Below the pieces are notes generated by a model. The model was not told the origin of the DNA, did not search any database, and saw only the letters and a program-made list of their open reading frames with translations. A program made the position numbers and the translations under genes. A DNA stretch of 25,000 nucleotides from Cristatella mucedo (taxonomy: Eukaryota; Bryozoa; Phylactolaemata; Cristatellidae), in NCBI GenBank assembly GCA_009760855.2, contig WPIO01000006.1, positions 7,945,001 to 7,970,000 of the forward strand, given 5' to 3'. Numbering within the stretch: position 1 is the first letter of the stretch; each line of letters opens with the position of its first letter. Positions 16,764-25,000 of this stretch are shown in pieces.

Positions 16764-18072
16764 CTTCCGACTGTGAAATGGAAGCGAGAAAGATGTTGGC
16801 CTTGACCATGTGTTCGCCGATAGCCCCCTTGACCGCCTCGAGCAGCTTCCGTCGGCGATATTCCGCCGAGCCGGTCGGAACCGGAAACTCTTTGCGTTGG
16901 TAGGTGGGCAGTTCGGTCCGGAAGTAACCGGAAGCCGTCTGTCGATAGACGGGACAGAGCTCGCCGTCCAGCGTCTCTTTTCGCAAAGCGTCTTTCAGCT
17001 TCCTCGTGCGCCGCAGCTCGGCAGCCAGAGGAACGCCGCCGCTCCTCTTCCCGCCGATCGCATCGTCTGCTGACTGCGTCGTCGCCGCCGCGTCGGCGCT
17101 CGATCCGAGTGCATCGTCCCACTCCGCGGTCTCGCTGACCGGTCTGGGCGCTCCGGCGGCTGCGGCGGCGGGCAACGGACGAGTTCGTCGCCAGCTGCAC
17201 TGGCCGACCGGCGCTCTTTCCAGAAGAGCGGCCGCGGCCGCGGCTGCTGGCGTAGCGGCGGGGCTGCCGTAGCCACCGGCGACTTTGTCGTCGTCGCGTC
17301 CGCGGTCGTCGTCATCGTCGTCGCCGTCGCCGTTTCCACCATCTCTGTCCGTCGCCGAGCCGCTGCGGGGCGCTTCGCCAATGGGTGGCAGCGGTGGAAA
17401 CTTGGATATGGTGGCCGTGAAGAAGGCCCGCTTAAAGTTCTTCGCAGCGATGACCTGCGTGGGCGAAGACGACGCATGGGCGAAGACGTCGCCGCCGAAC
17501 GGCAGCTCCTTGCCGTGCGCCGCCGCCACGGCTGTCTTCGCCGCCGCCGTCGCTCCGCCGGCCAGCAGCCTGAGCTCCCGCTCGGCGGCGGCGAAGGACG
17601 CCCGCTCGGCGGCGGCGGCGGCGGAAACGCGATTGAGCGTCTTGGACTCGCCCGTGGCGGCGATCGCCCGAAGCGCGTCTCGCCGATCCGCTTCGCCGTC
17701 GGGTCTTGCCGCGCTCTCACCGAGCGCCTCGCCGAACCTCGAACGCGTCGGAGCGACTATGCCGCCGCCGTCGCCGCCGCCGAGCGGCGACGACGGCTCG
17801 CCGACGCGAGCGCGTCCGCCCGAGGCCGAGGCGAGAGGGCGCAGAGAGGCAGAGAGATCGCCGAGAGGCGGCGGCGGCGGCGGCGGGGCGGGGCAGTTGG
17901 CTTTCGCCATCGCGTCCAGAGCGCTGCTGATGCTCTCGACGGGGCGAAGCGAGCGCGCCTGCGCCGCCCCGTCGAAGGAGCGGCGGCGTCGAGCGACGAT
18001 GTCCATTTCCATCGCCGCTTTCTCGTCTTTCTCGAGCGCCTCTTTCATCATTCGTCTCTTCAAAGCGACCAG
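16764..18072 (-). CDS. Unrecognised minus-strand gene, exon 2
   Basis: The acceptor is TGGTGCTTTTCAG, then LVALKRRMMKEALEKDEK in the frame left by exon 1. The open frame runs 436 codons plus one base to TCGGAAG|GTGAGG, a strong donor, after FLASISQSE. The frame stays open beyond the donor to 16666 but turns to unrelated sequence and reaches the LINE tail, so splicing is favoured. GC3 is very high. Confidence 0.75.
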
Positions 18073-18493
18073 CTGAAAAGCACCAGGTGGCAGCGTCGCT
18101 CGCGCGGCCTCGCGGCTCCGTGCCCGCCGGCGAGGGAGGCATCGGCGGCGGCCGGGCCTGCGGCGAAGTCGCGAACGCCGTCGGCGGCCGGGGCGAAGGC
18201 GAGCGGAAGGCGAGCGGTCGTCTTACCTGGCACATTGTCTTGTACATCGTCTGCTGCTTGCGACGGAACGTGGTCACTTTGAAAGACAAATCTCGGTACT
18301 GAATGCCCAGCTCGCGGTTCATCACGGCCACCACTGCGTCGTTGTACACGCGGACGCTATTGCGAAACTCGGCGCGATTGTCGCGAGTCGCTTTCCGAAT
18401 GTCGATCAAGCTGTCCCCGCTCATCGAGGCCATGGGCCGCAGCAGCACGCGCCTGTTAAGGCGCACCGGGATGGACGGTCCTTTGCCCTGCAT
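16764..18493 (-). CDS. Unrecognised gene, first two coding exons (incomplete)
   Basis: Two minus-strand exons, 18493-18227 and 18072-16764, join in phase 0 over a 154-bp intron and give 525 residues up to a further donor; the rest lies at lower coordinates and was not found. An N-terminal block (about 1-125) is basic and helical-looking (SLIDIRKATRDNRAEFRNSV, YNDAVVAVMNRELGIQYRDL, MMKEALEKDEKAAMEMD). The middle is low complexity (poly-Pro near 152-158, Ala-rich, Asp run near 332-351) with one ordered-looking patch (SPTQVIAAKNFKRAFFTATI). A conserved-looking C-terminal block follows (LDGELCPVYRQTASGYF, ELPTYQRKEFPVPTGSAEYR, KLLEAVKGAIGEHMVKANIF). No signal peptide or membrane segment. I do not recognise the family; an intracellular coiled-coil or scaffold-type protein is only a guess. 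Overlapping frames on both strands are shadows. Confidence 0.75.
18227..18493 (-). CDS. Unrecognised minus-strand gene, exon 1
   Basis: The ATG at 18493 (MQGKGPSIPVRLNRR) has G at -3 and an in-frame TGA eight codons upstream. The exon encodes 89 residues and ends GTGCCAG|GTAAGA, a near-consensus donor, in phase 0 after MYKTMCQ. Confidence 0.8.
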
Positions 18494-18863
18494 CTCGCTC
18501 CTTCCGGTGCTCTCCCCTCAGCACGATTTCGCGGCCGGCGGGCCGCAGCTCCGCCGAAGCTCGATCGCAGCTCGCCCTCCTCAGGCTCCCACCGCCGAGC
18601 GCCTCAGACGCGTAGCGCGAGAGCGTAGCTCGCGGCCTCGGGCGCCAAGTCGACGGCTTACGGCGCGGACGGTCGATCGGATCGTCGTCGTTGTCAACAG
18701 CCGCTGCGGTTGCAACGGTTTCGGCGCCTTCCGGCCGACGAGCCGTCCCACGAGCCCCAGTCGATGAATGTGACGCTTGCAGGCGGCGGATGCCGCTGCT
18801 CTCCGACCCGTTAAGTCGCTCCTTTCAGCCGATGGCAGCTCGCGGCTTCAGAGCAAAGGCGAG

Positions 18864-18891
18864 CGGCAGAGCGCGCGTTCGCGCTCTGCCG
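18864..18891. repeat. 12-bp perfect hairpin, 4-nt loop
   Basis: CGGCAGAGCGCG (18864-18875), loop CGTT, then its complement (18880-18891). The outer pairs AAGGCGA (18856-18862) and TCGCCTT (18895-18901) extend the stem with a small asymmetric bulge. Confidence 0.9.
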
Positions 18892-19060
18892 TCTTCGCCT
18901 TCGCTCGGCAGCGGATGACGCAACTCAGAAGTCTTCAATGAGGCGTCGGCTCGCCCGCCGTCCGCTCAGTCGTCGCAGATCCCAGAGATGGAGGATGACG
19001 AATAAAGGAGAACGCCGTTCAGTTTTCTTCCTTCCGTCTGTCGCAGCGAGTCGGCCGTAT

Positions 19061-19062
<2 letters not shown>

Positions 19063-19146
<84 letters not shown>
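19063..19146. repeat. (TC)42 microsatellite
   Basis: 84 bp of uninterrupted TC, reading (GA)n in the direction of the minus-strand gene, about 570 bp upstream of its ATG. Confidence 0.98.
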
Positions 19147-19148
<2 letters not shown>

Positions 19149-19831
19149 GTTCTCTTACCCTTGTTTCGGCTGGCCACGAGCGATCGGTAGGCAGCCCGAG
19201 TGGCTCGGTTAGTGCCGCTCGCTCACGGCACCCTGCTATTTGCGTTACCTCGCCCGGATGCCTCGATCTAACGCCGACACCTCGCCAGCGTCCAACGAGC
19301 GAGCTGCTGCGACTCGCTTGTTTGCAGACCGCCGCCACCCAAAGCCCAACAAAGCTGACCACCTCATTATGCACAATCGTCGGCAAGACCTCGTGAAAGG
19401 CGCACTCGAAGCGCTGAAGAGACGCCTGGATGGCTGGATGGCTCTGCGGCTCCGGCGTGCGAGGAGGAGAGAGGGGGCCGTCGCTAAGCGATCGCACGCG
19501 GCCGGACGGAACGGACCCAGGGCTGCTGCTGCTAGTCGGGTCGGAGCGGCCGGCGTGAGGCCCCGGGCGGCGTAGTGGCGCTATCGCTGTCGCACCGATG
19601 CGACTCTCGAGGGCGGCGTAGTCTGCGTTAGGTGATGCAGCCGTCAGCCGCGGCGTCCCAAGCTTTTGAGCGGGCGCGGCTCCGGCGTCGTGTTTCTTTG
19701 CCCTGTGAAGGGTGCGGCGTCCTGGACATTCCTGGGCACTCGTCTTGCCGCCGGCTATGTGCTAATGTATAGTTTCGCGGCAAAAAGCCGAAGTTGTGCG
19801 ATAGTCGTGCGTGTTCTGTTATGTTCTAGGC

Positions 19832-20838
19832 ATCGAGCTCTTGCTGATGTGATTGCCAAGCATGATCTAGGCTTTTACTTCTATGCACAAGGCACGCACT
19901 TGTATGCTTTTATCCATCCCAACCCCTTCAGCACGTCAAACCCTCCAATCTCCCATGTTGCATGTAGTGCTAACATCCGCACATGGATGACAGTAAGCTG
20001 TCTCAAGTTGAAGGGCGATAAAAACCAACTCGGTAGTCATAGGCAAACCAAGTGTTACTCAGACATCGGAGAGCTTAGCGCTCAATATCGGCTCTGAAAG
20101 CATACATTCATTAGAATCTGCACGAAATGTAGGAGTACTGCTACAAAGTGACCTTCCGCTAGAAATCAGCTCCACCGCAAAATTCAAGCCTGCTTAGACA
20201 GGGATATCCTATTCAAGCTGGTCTATGCATTGGTGACATCCTTTGTAGTTCACCGATTGTAGCGCTATCGACCAATGCAATCAAGATCTTCCAGTTCATG
20301 CAAAACTCAGCAACTATGCTTGTTTGCAGTGATCGTCTTCGTTGCCACATTATACCCCTTCTCTTCAACCTGTACTCACAGTCAAGCAGCGCACTGACTT
20401 TAAAGTTTGGTCACTAACTGTTATGTCCCTTCATTCTCTAGCTCCAGCCTTCCAAGCAGAACGACTCACCAGCCAGCCTAAGGCAGCGTCCGTACCACCC
20501 GATCTTCTTACTCAAATCGTTTAGCTACGCCTCAAGTAAATCTGAGATCCTCTGGAGGCAGTGCCTTCAGTTAGTATGTTCCCAAAACCTGGAACTCACT
20601 GCCGACTTACTTTGTGACATCTCTTGACTGTAAAACATTTAAGAAGAAGCTAAAAAAGGGCCTGTTTCTCACAGCATTGAATGGTTCTATGTGATTAGTG
20701 TTTTGTGTGCTTATGCTTGCTGACACTGTACACATTACCACTAACCATGCGATCATGCTTCCTTTGCGGTACATCTAAAATGCCTAGATAGAGATCAAGT
20801 TCTCCAAGAGTGATATACAATTGTATTAGTGTTACTAC
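19832..20838 (+). mobile_element. LINE family 2, decayed copy from RT motif C to the 3' end
   Basis: LADVIAKHDLGFYFYAQGTH, LYAFIHPNPFSTSN, ANIRTWMTVSCLKLKGDKN match the block around the YADD motif of CR1/L2 enzymes, but YADD is YAQG here. Further on, in other frames: ESARNVGVLLQSDLP, TKFKxCLDRD-like sequence, CHIIPLLFNLY, KQRTDFKVWSLTVMSLHSLA, then a 3' UTR with TTATGCTTGCTGACACTGTA and CCTAGATAGAGATCAAGTTC. Many stops and indels: an old copy. 5'-truncated at about 19832. Confidence 0.85.
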
Positions 20839-22635
20839 TATTGACCAGGCAGTTCAGCCGCATTCTTGCGCTTCGAGCACGGCGTGATTGGAACACGAGG
20901 CCTTGAGCCGCAGCGAGGCTGCGCTCGAGCCTTTACAAGTTCCGGTTCCGTGTTCCGGGCGCCGTAGTGAGAGAGTTGCTGCACGCCGCCGCGGCTGATG
21001 CTAGGCTCCCGTACCCCTACGCTCCTGTCGAATAGACTTCTCTGCACTCCGGATATGCACTAGTCAGCTTCAGCTACTAGCGCTCTTCGTTACCACCGCT
21101 GCTATACGTCGTCATACGTGCGTGCGTACATTGGCACTGCACTCGCAGCTCTTTTGCCGCGATTCCAAGGCTCAGGGCTTCCCGGTATTATTCTTGCGTC
21201 GGCTGAGACTAGCACCTTTGCAAAGGCTGTGCTAGCTAGCGCCCTAGTACGAGCTGTGTGTGTTAGCTAGCGCCCTAGTTCTGTCCCGACGCGGGGGACG
21301 GACGAGGGCGCCACAGAGCGTTTGCAACGGCAGCTTCAGGGGGCGTCGATTGAGGACGCGAGCTCCGAACGATAAATCGCTGGCTTATTTAAAACTTCAC
21401 TGAATTTTGTGCAGTCTTGGAGTCGCCATCTCGAATCTGCGAATCGCGGATAATCCCCGCGACTTCAAAAGATCTAACGCCGAATGCGCAGTTAGGCTGG
21501 TCGCCCGAAAATTCGAAAGCATTGAGAGCGTGCGATTGATTAGGGAAAGCGCGTTGAACTGCTACGTCGTGCTTCTTACCGGCACGCTTGCCAATACGAG
21601 GCGAGATAATGGCGGCGGCTGCCCGAGCGCAGTGCGGTCCCGACGGAGGTAGCGATGCGCGGCGCCTGGCGCCTGTAGTGCTATGTTCTCCCAAACTGCA
21701 CTTACGCGATAACGCGCAAAGCACCGAAGCGGACTCACAAAGACGTGTATTCTCACGGGGGCCCGCCGCGCACCCGAGCCCAGCCGTCCTGCCCTCCACC
21801 GGCTTTCGAACTGCCGCTCCTCTTTAAGCTGCGACGCGCCTTCATTAACCCTTTCCCCATAAACCGGCATGGCACGTAATCCCGCGGCAGCGCCGTAACT
21901 CCGCTGGGTCACAAAAACGACTTGGTCATAAACTGGCCGCAGCGGTAACGACCATAAACGCCACCGACCTAAATGCTTATAGGATGGCAATAAATCAATC
22001 ACAGTGCCGGCTAGGTGAAAGGTAAACGACTAGACTCGTCGTAGCAGCGGCCACGTCCAGCGCGTCTCCGCACCTGTGGTCGCGACGCCGCCGCCACAAT
22101 GTCCCGTCCCCAGTCAGACTCGCACCTCTCCGCCCGCCCAACGGGGGGGGGGGGGGGAGGACGCCAAGCGCGAGCACGTGACGCTCTGCGGCCTGGCCGT
22201 ATCCGCTGACTAAGCGGGATTGGTTGTGAATGGCCGCGCGGGTCATGTGACCTTATCGGCGCTTCAGCCGACGCTTTTCTGCCTGAACGCCGGCTCGCAC
22301 GGTCTCTATCATCTACTCCTATCACTTCCTCATGCTCCGGAGCAGCCTACGCGACGTCCAAGGTAGGCTTTAGTCCAGGAGGAAAGGCGCTCGCTCTTTG
22401 CGACCGAAGTCGTTCGCGAGTTCGAATCGCGAAGTAGGTGATTCTTCATTGCCAGCTGACTGCAAGCAGTGGGGATGGCCGTTTAGGCTTTTCTGCCGCT
22501 AGACAAATGAGGCTTTAAAATCGGCTAGTATCTAATTATTGATGTAATTTAAGACTACCTACCTTCACCCGCATGCTATGTCCGCGTTGCCGGTCGCCCT
22601 GCCTGCGTCCAACGTAGCCGCCGTCGTTCTCGCTG
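20839..22635. other. Intergenic DNA, no recognised gene
   Basis: Contains a short direct repeat TTAGCTAGCGCCCTAGT-like at about 21233 and 21264, and a poly-G run (about 22143-22157). A tRNA-like B box with a hairpin lies at 22413-22433. Open frames (81 aa + from 21407; 146 aa - from 22002) show no domain. Confidence 0.4.
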
Positions 22636-22640
22636 CATGG

Positions 22641-22774
22641 TTTGGTCTAGCGGTTAAGGTGCTCGCCCCGACCAAGGTCTGACTGAGGTCGTGGGCTCGA
22701 GCCCCGAGGCATATGTGAAGCGCCTGAATAGAGATTAAGTTCTCTTGGAGCGCTATGTAAATGAATTATTATTA
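22641..22774 (+). mobile_element. tRNA-derived SINE with CR1/L2-like 3' tail
   Basis: The head has an A box (TGGTCTAGCGG, 22643-22653) and a B box (GGGCTCGAGCCCC, 22693-22705) at tRNA-like spacing, so it should carry an internal RNA polymerase III promoter. After GAGGCATATGTG the body switches to GAAGCGCCTGAATAGAGATT, AAGTTCTCTTGGAGCGCTAT and an ATTATTATTA end, the same plan as the LINE family 2 terminus at 16610-16663. CATGG on both sides (22636-22640, 22775-22779) may be a short target-site duplication. There is no sign of a functional tRNA fold or anticodon arm. Confidence 0.75.
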
Positions 22775-23218
22775 CATGGATGTGGGGGCGGCTTCTCCTT
22801 CGTTCGTTCACCCCTGTTCTCCGTCGTGCCGCCGCTCGCGAAAGGGCCGCCGCTCGCGCGGCACCGGCTGCTCCAACAGTATCCCGTAGTATGCAGTATC
22901 CCGGAGGCTCCGCGATGGTACAATAGGATCGGGTCAAATATGCCCGCAGTAAGCTTTGGCGTCAGCGTGACATTGAAAAGTCGACAGGACGTGAGCGCCG
23001 CCTCAAAAGTGGTCGCCGCGACTGCTATATGGTGGCGCGTAGTCTAGGAAGGCGTTTGGCACTTATTTAATTACACAACGAGGCGCAATTGAGTTTTCTG
23101 TGAGTACGCGCTATTTTCTACTCGCTAACGCCCTAGAAGTAAAGAAAATGAGCACCTACGCCCTAAAACTTTGTTTTTTATGACTAGGACAGTGATTGAC
23201 TTGAAATCAAACAATCAG

Positions 23219-23278
23219 CGAATGTAAAGCGCCTAGAAGAGTTCTCCGAGGACACTTTATCGAGTGTGTTATTATTGT
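23219..23278 (+). mobile_element. Solo LINE/SINE 3' tail
   Basis: GAATGTAAAGCGCCTAGAAG, then AGTTCTCCGAGGACACTTTA and TCGAGTGTGTTATTATTG: the terminal block of the family 2 LINE and SINE with no coding part upstream. Confidence 0.7.
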
Positions 23279-23573
23279 AACTTCCGACGAGGAAACTAAT
23301 AAATTTGCCTCTTGTGGACCACATTAAGTAAAAATCAGCAATAAATCAAAATTAGCACGCATTTAATTTAAGCTCCCACTATACATTTATATTTATAGCT
23401 CCCACTTAATGCTATTTTCTCCTACAGGGAATTTGTTCAGGGTCTGTGGCCATTTTCTTTAATGATAGTGCGCCTTAGTGTCCCCGCTGAAACACTTGCA
23501 AAGAAATCAAAGCGGCTTTGCAGCCTTGAAAGCCCAGCAGGAATGACGTCATCTTGAAGTATCCAATGACTTA

Positions 23574-24694
23574 TGTAATGTTATGTAATGGAATGTAATG
23601 TTATGTATATCCGTCTGTAACTCCACAAAGTCATAAAGACTATGTGGGTGTTACACAGGAGAGTTTTGTATAGCGGGCTCACAGCCTAAGCGGCTTTCGG
23701 TATGCATTCGGTAGCCAACAGACTTCGTCTCACGCAACAAAGAGAAAGTGGGAAGCATAGCAGAGTCAGGAGAGCAGTTGAGGTAGTGAGTAGCATAGAA
23801 GAAGCAGCTCAGGACCACTGGAAAAGATGTGCCGTAGTCGGCAGTTGGAGAGTAGATGTCGTTGCGTAAGAATTGTGGAAGCGAGTTCCACAGTCTACGA
23901 CCTGCAGAGCTAAAGCTTCTGTCGCCAAGTGTCTTTAAGCGGAGGAATAGAACAGCTAATTTATTGTCCACACAGGACCTCAGGGCACGAACAGGCTGAA
24001 ACTGATGTAGCAGTTCAGCTAGGTATGAAGGAGCCAAGCCGTGGCGGGCCTTGTGGGTCAGCGTAAGAACCTTGCTCTGTATCCTTTGCTCAACCAGCAA
24101 CCATCCTAGCTCTTTCAGCAAAGGTGACACGTGCTCAAACCGCTGGGACTTGAAGACCAGCCTTGCAGCCATATTCATAGTCCGCTGTAGTGGCATAATA
24201 GCTTTCTTTGGCAGCCCAGCCAAAAGGGAATTACAATAATCAAGCCGAGACAGAACTAAAGAGCTAGTTAAATTTTGTACAAGCCACTGTGGGAGACAGC
24301 TTCTAGTCTTGGATAGGGATCGGATGTGATGGCTAGCTTTAGAAGCAGTCTTCTGAATGAAGCTTTTGAAATTGAGGCAGTTGTCGAACACGGCACCTAA
24401 ATTACGAGCACGTGGTGAAGGTCGCACAATAGCATCACCTATTAGAACAGCAAAGCCTTTTAATCCAGCCACACGCTTAGGGTGTCCTATGAGCAGCAGT
24501 TCGGTTTTATCGTCATTTAATTTCAGGAAGTTTTCCGACATCCAGGATCGAATATCGGCAAGGCAAGCATTCAGTTTCTCAGTTGCTGCAGCAGATTCCG
24601 ACGGTTTAAATGACAAATACAACTGAGTATCGTCAGCATAGAAGTGATATCCTATTCCATGGGCCTTAATCACTTTTCCCAGAGGTTGTGTATA
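23574..24694 (-). mobile_element. LINE family 1 copy B, young 5'-truncated insertion
   Basis: A 5'-truncated CR1/L2-type LINE on the minus strand. The open frame starts within the palm (MIKAHGIGYHFYADDTQLYL, motif C intact) and is uninterrupted for 340 codons through the thumb and C-terminal region ([71 protein letters not shown]). The 3' UTR has ACACCCACATAGTC..GGAGTTACAGACGG and ends in irregular ACATTACATA repeats. Exact 9-bp flanks AATGACTTA at 23565-23573 and 24695-24703 are a target-site duplication. It lacks the 5' half, including endonuclease and fingers, so it cannot move by itself. Confidence 0.95.
23651..24673 (-). pseudogene. Partial LINE reverse transcriptase frame (340 codons)
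   Basis: The intact coding remainder of copy B. It includes the catalytic YADD near its start and the region C-terminal to it, but lacks motifs A and B and everything N-terminal. The first Met is internal to the original protein, so no native start exists. The matching part of copy A (6310-7315) is frameshifted and carries YADN. Confidence 0.9.
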
Positions 24695-24703
24695 AATGAC
24701 TTA

Positions 24704-25000
24704 CCAGCCATAGCCGACGTACTTCAAGGGATTCAGTAGCGTCGCGGCACTAGTGCAGTCCTCTGACGTGCACAGAGTGCTAGATTCAGACGGGCACGTG
24801 TTCGTTATGGTGAACAAATGGAACAAAGCAGCACCGAGCAGCACGAGGTCTATCTGGAAAAATGCGACCGTTAGGGGCTTTAGGAGCCCTACGGTGACGC
24901 ATTTTGTTGGTGCATTGATGCAGCTTGCTGTAGATTAGTATTCGTACAGTGGAGAGCTTGTGAAGCTCTCCATCGTACTTAAAATAGTGTATGCTACACG
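24704..25000. other. Flank with short hairpin, no gene
   Basis: A 10-bp perfect hairpin TGGAGAGCTT-GTG-AAGCTCTCCA lies at 24950-24972. A 61-codon + frame from 24753 has no recognisable features. Confidence 0.4.

Larger units (their letters stand above)
18494..19831. other. Upstream DNA of the minus-strand gene
   Basis: CpG-rich to about 18960, fitting a CpG-island promoter for the minus gene. It holds a GC-rich hairpin (18864-18891) and a (TC)42 tract. Open frames (154 aa + from 18303, 190 aa - from 19497) are low complexity or run through the repeat and are rejected. 19560-19830 shows nothing recognisable. Confidence 0.4.

Noticed and set aside
16995-18282. Frames of 241-268 codons overlapping the minus-strand gene
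   Set aside because: Shadows in GC-rich coding DNA, rich in Arg/Ala/Pro, without splice logic or motifs.
18925-19497. 190-codon minus and 152-codon plus frames through the TC tract
   Set aside because: Poly-Arg/Glu and poly-Ser/Leu from a dinucleotide repeat; flanks show no domain.
23772-23790. TGAGGTAGTGAGTAG resembling mature let-7
   Set aside because: It lies inside LINE copy B and corresponds to the antisense of its coding region; similarity stops after the seed.

Overview
The window is animal nuclear DNA. It has spliced genes with GT-AG introns, many 5'-truncated non-LTR retrotransposons, a tRNA-derived SINE and long microsatellites. The main result is a complete gene for the let-7 antagonist LIN28, read on the + strand in four exons (651-759, 1739-1866, 3806-3978, 10252-10459). 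Exon phases fit at every junction and give a 205-residue protein with a cold-shock domain and two CCHC zinc knuckles. The first knuckle has the CX2CX5HX4C spacing that I recall from fly and nematode LIN-28 rather than the vertebrate spacing. Together with the LINE types, this suggests an invertebrate bilaterian. The phylum cannot be fixed from the sequence.

Layout. 1-650: GC-rich upstream or 5' UTR DNA with a 64-bp tandem duplication and a short GCA repeat. 651-10459: lin-28; its last intron (about 6.3 kb) is filled with retrotransposon debris and one degraded protein-coding repeat. 10460-13740: 3' flank with one unrecognised coding-like segment (11505-11768). 13740-16663: LINE fragments in head-to-head and nested arrangements around a CpG-rich block that carries two long CGG tracts and a 27-bp perfect inverted repeat. 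16764-18493: two exons of an unrecognised minus-strand gene, with clear splice sites and an in-frame stop just before its ATG. 18494-19830: its GC-rich upstream DNA, with a (TC)42 tract. 19832-20838: a decayed LINE. 20839-22635: no gene recognised. 22641-22774: a SINE. 23574-24694: a young 5'-truncated LINE flanked by a 9-bp target-site duplication.

Functionally, only LIN28 can be named. Its cold-shock domain and zinc knuckles are the two parts that in known LIN28 proteins bind the loop and the GGAG-like motif of pre-let-7. At least two LINE families of CR1/L2 type are present. The SINE carries a 3' end like that of one of them, which suggests that this family's reverse transcriptase mobilised it. 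I saw no prokaryotic operons, CRISPR arrays or rRNA genes.
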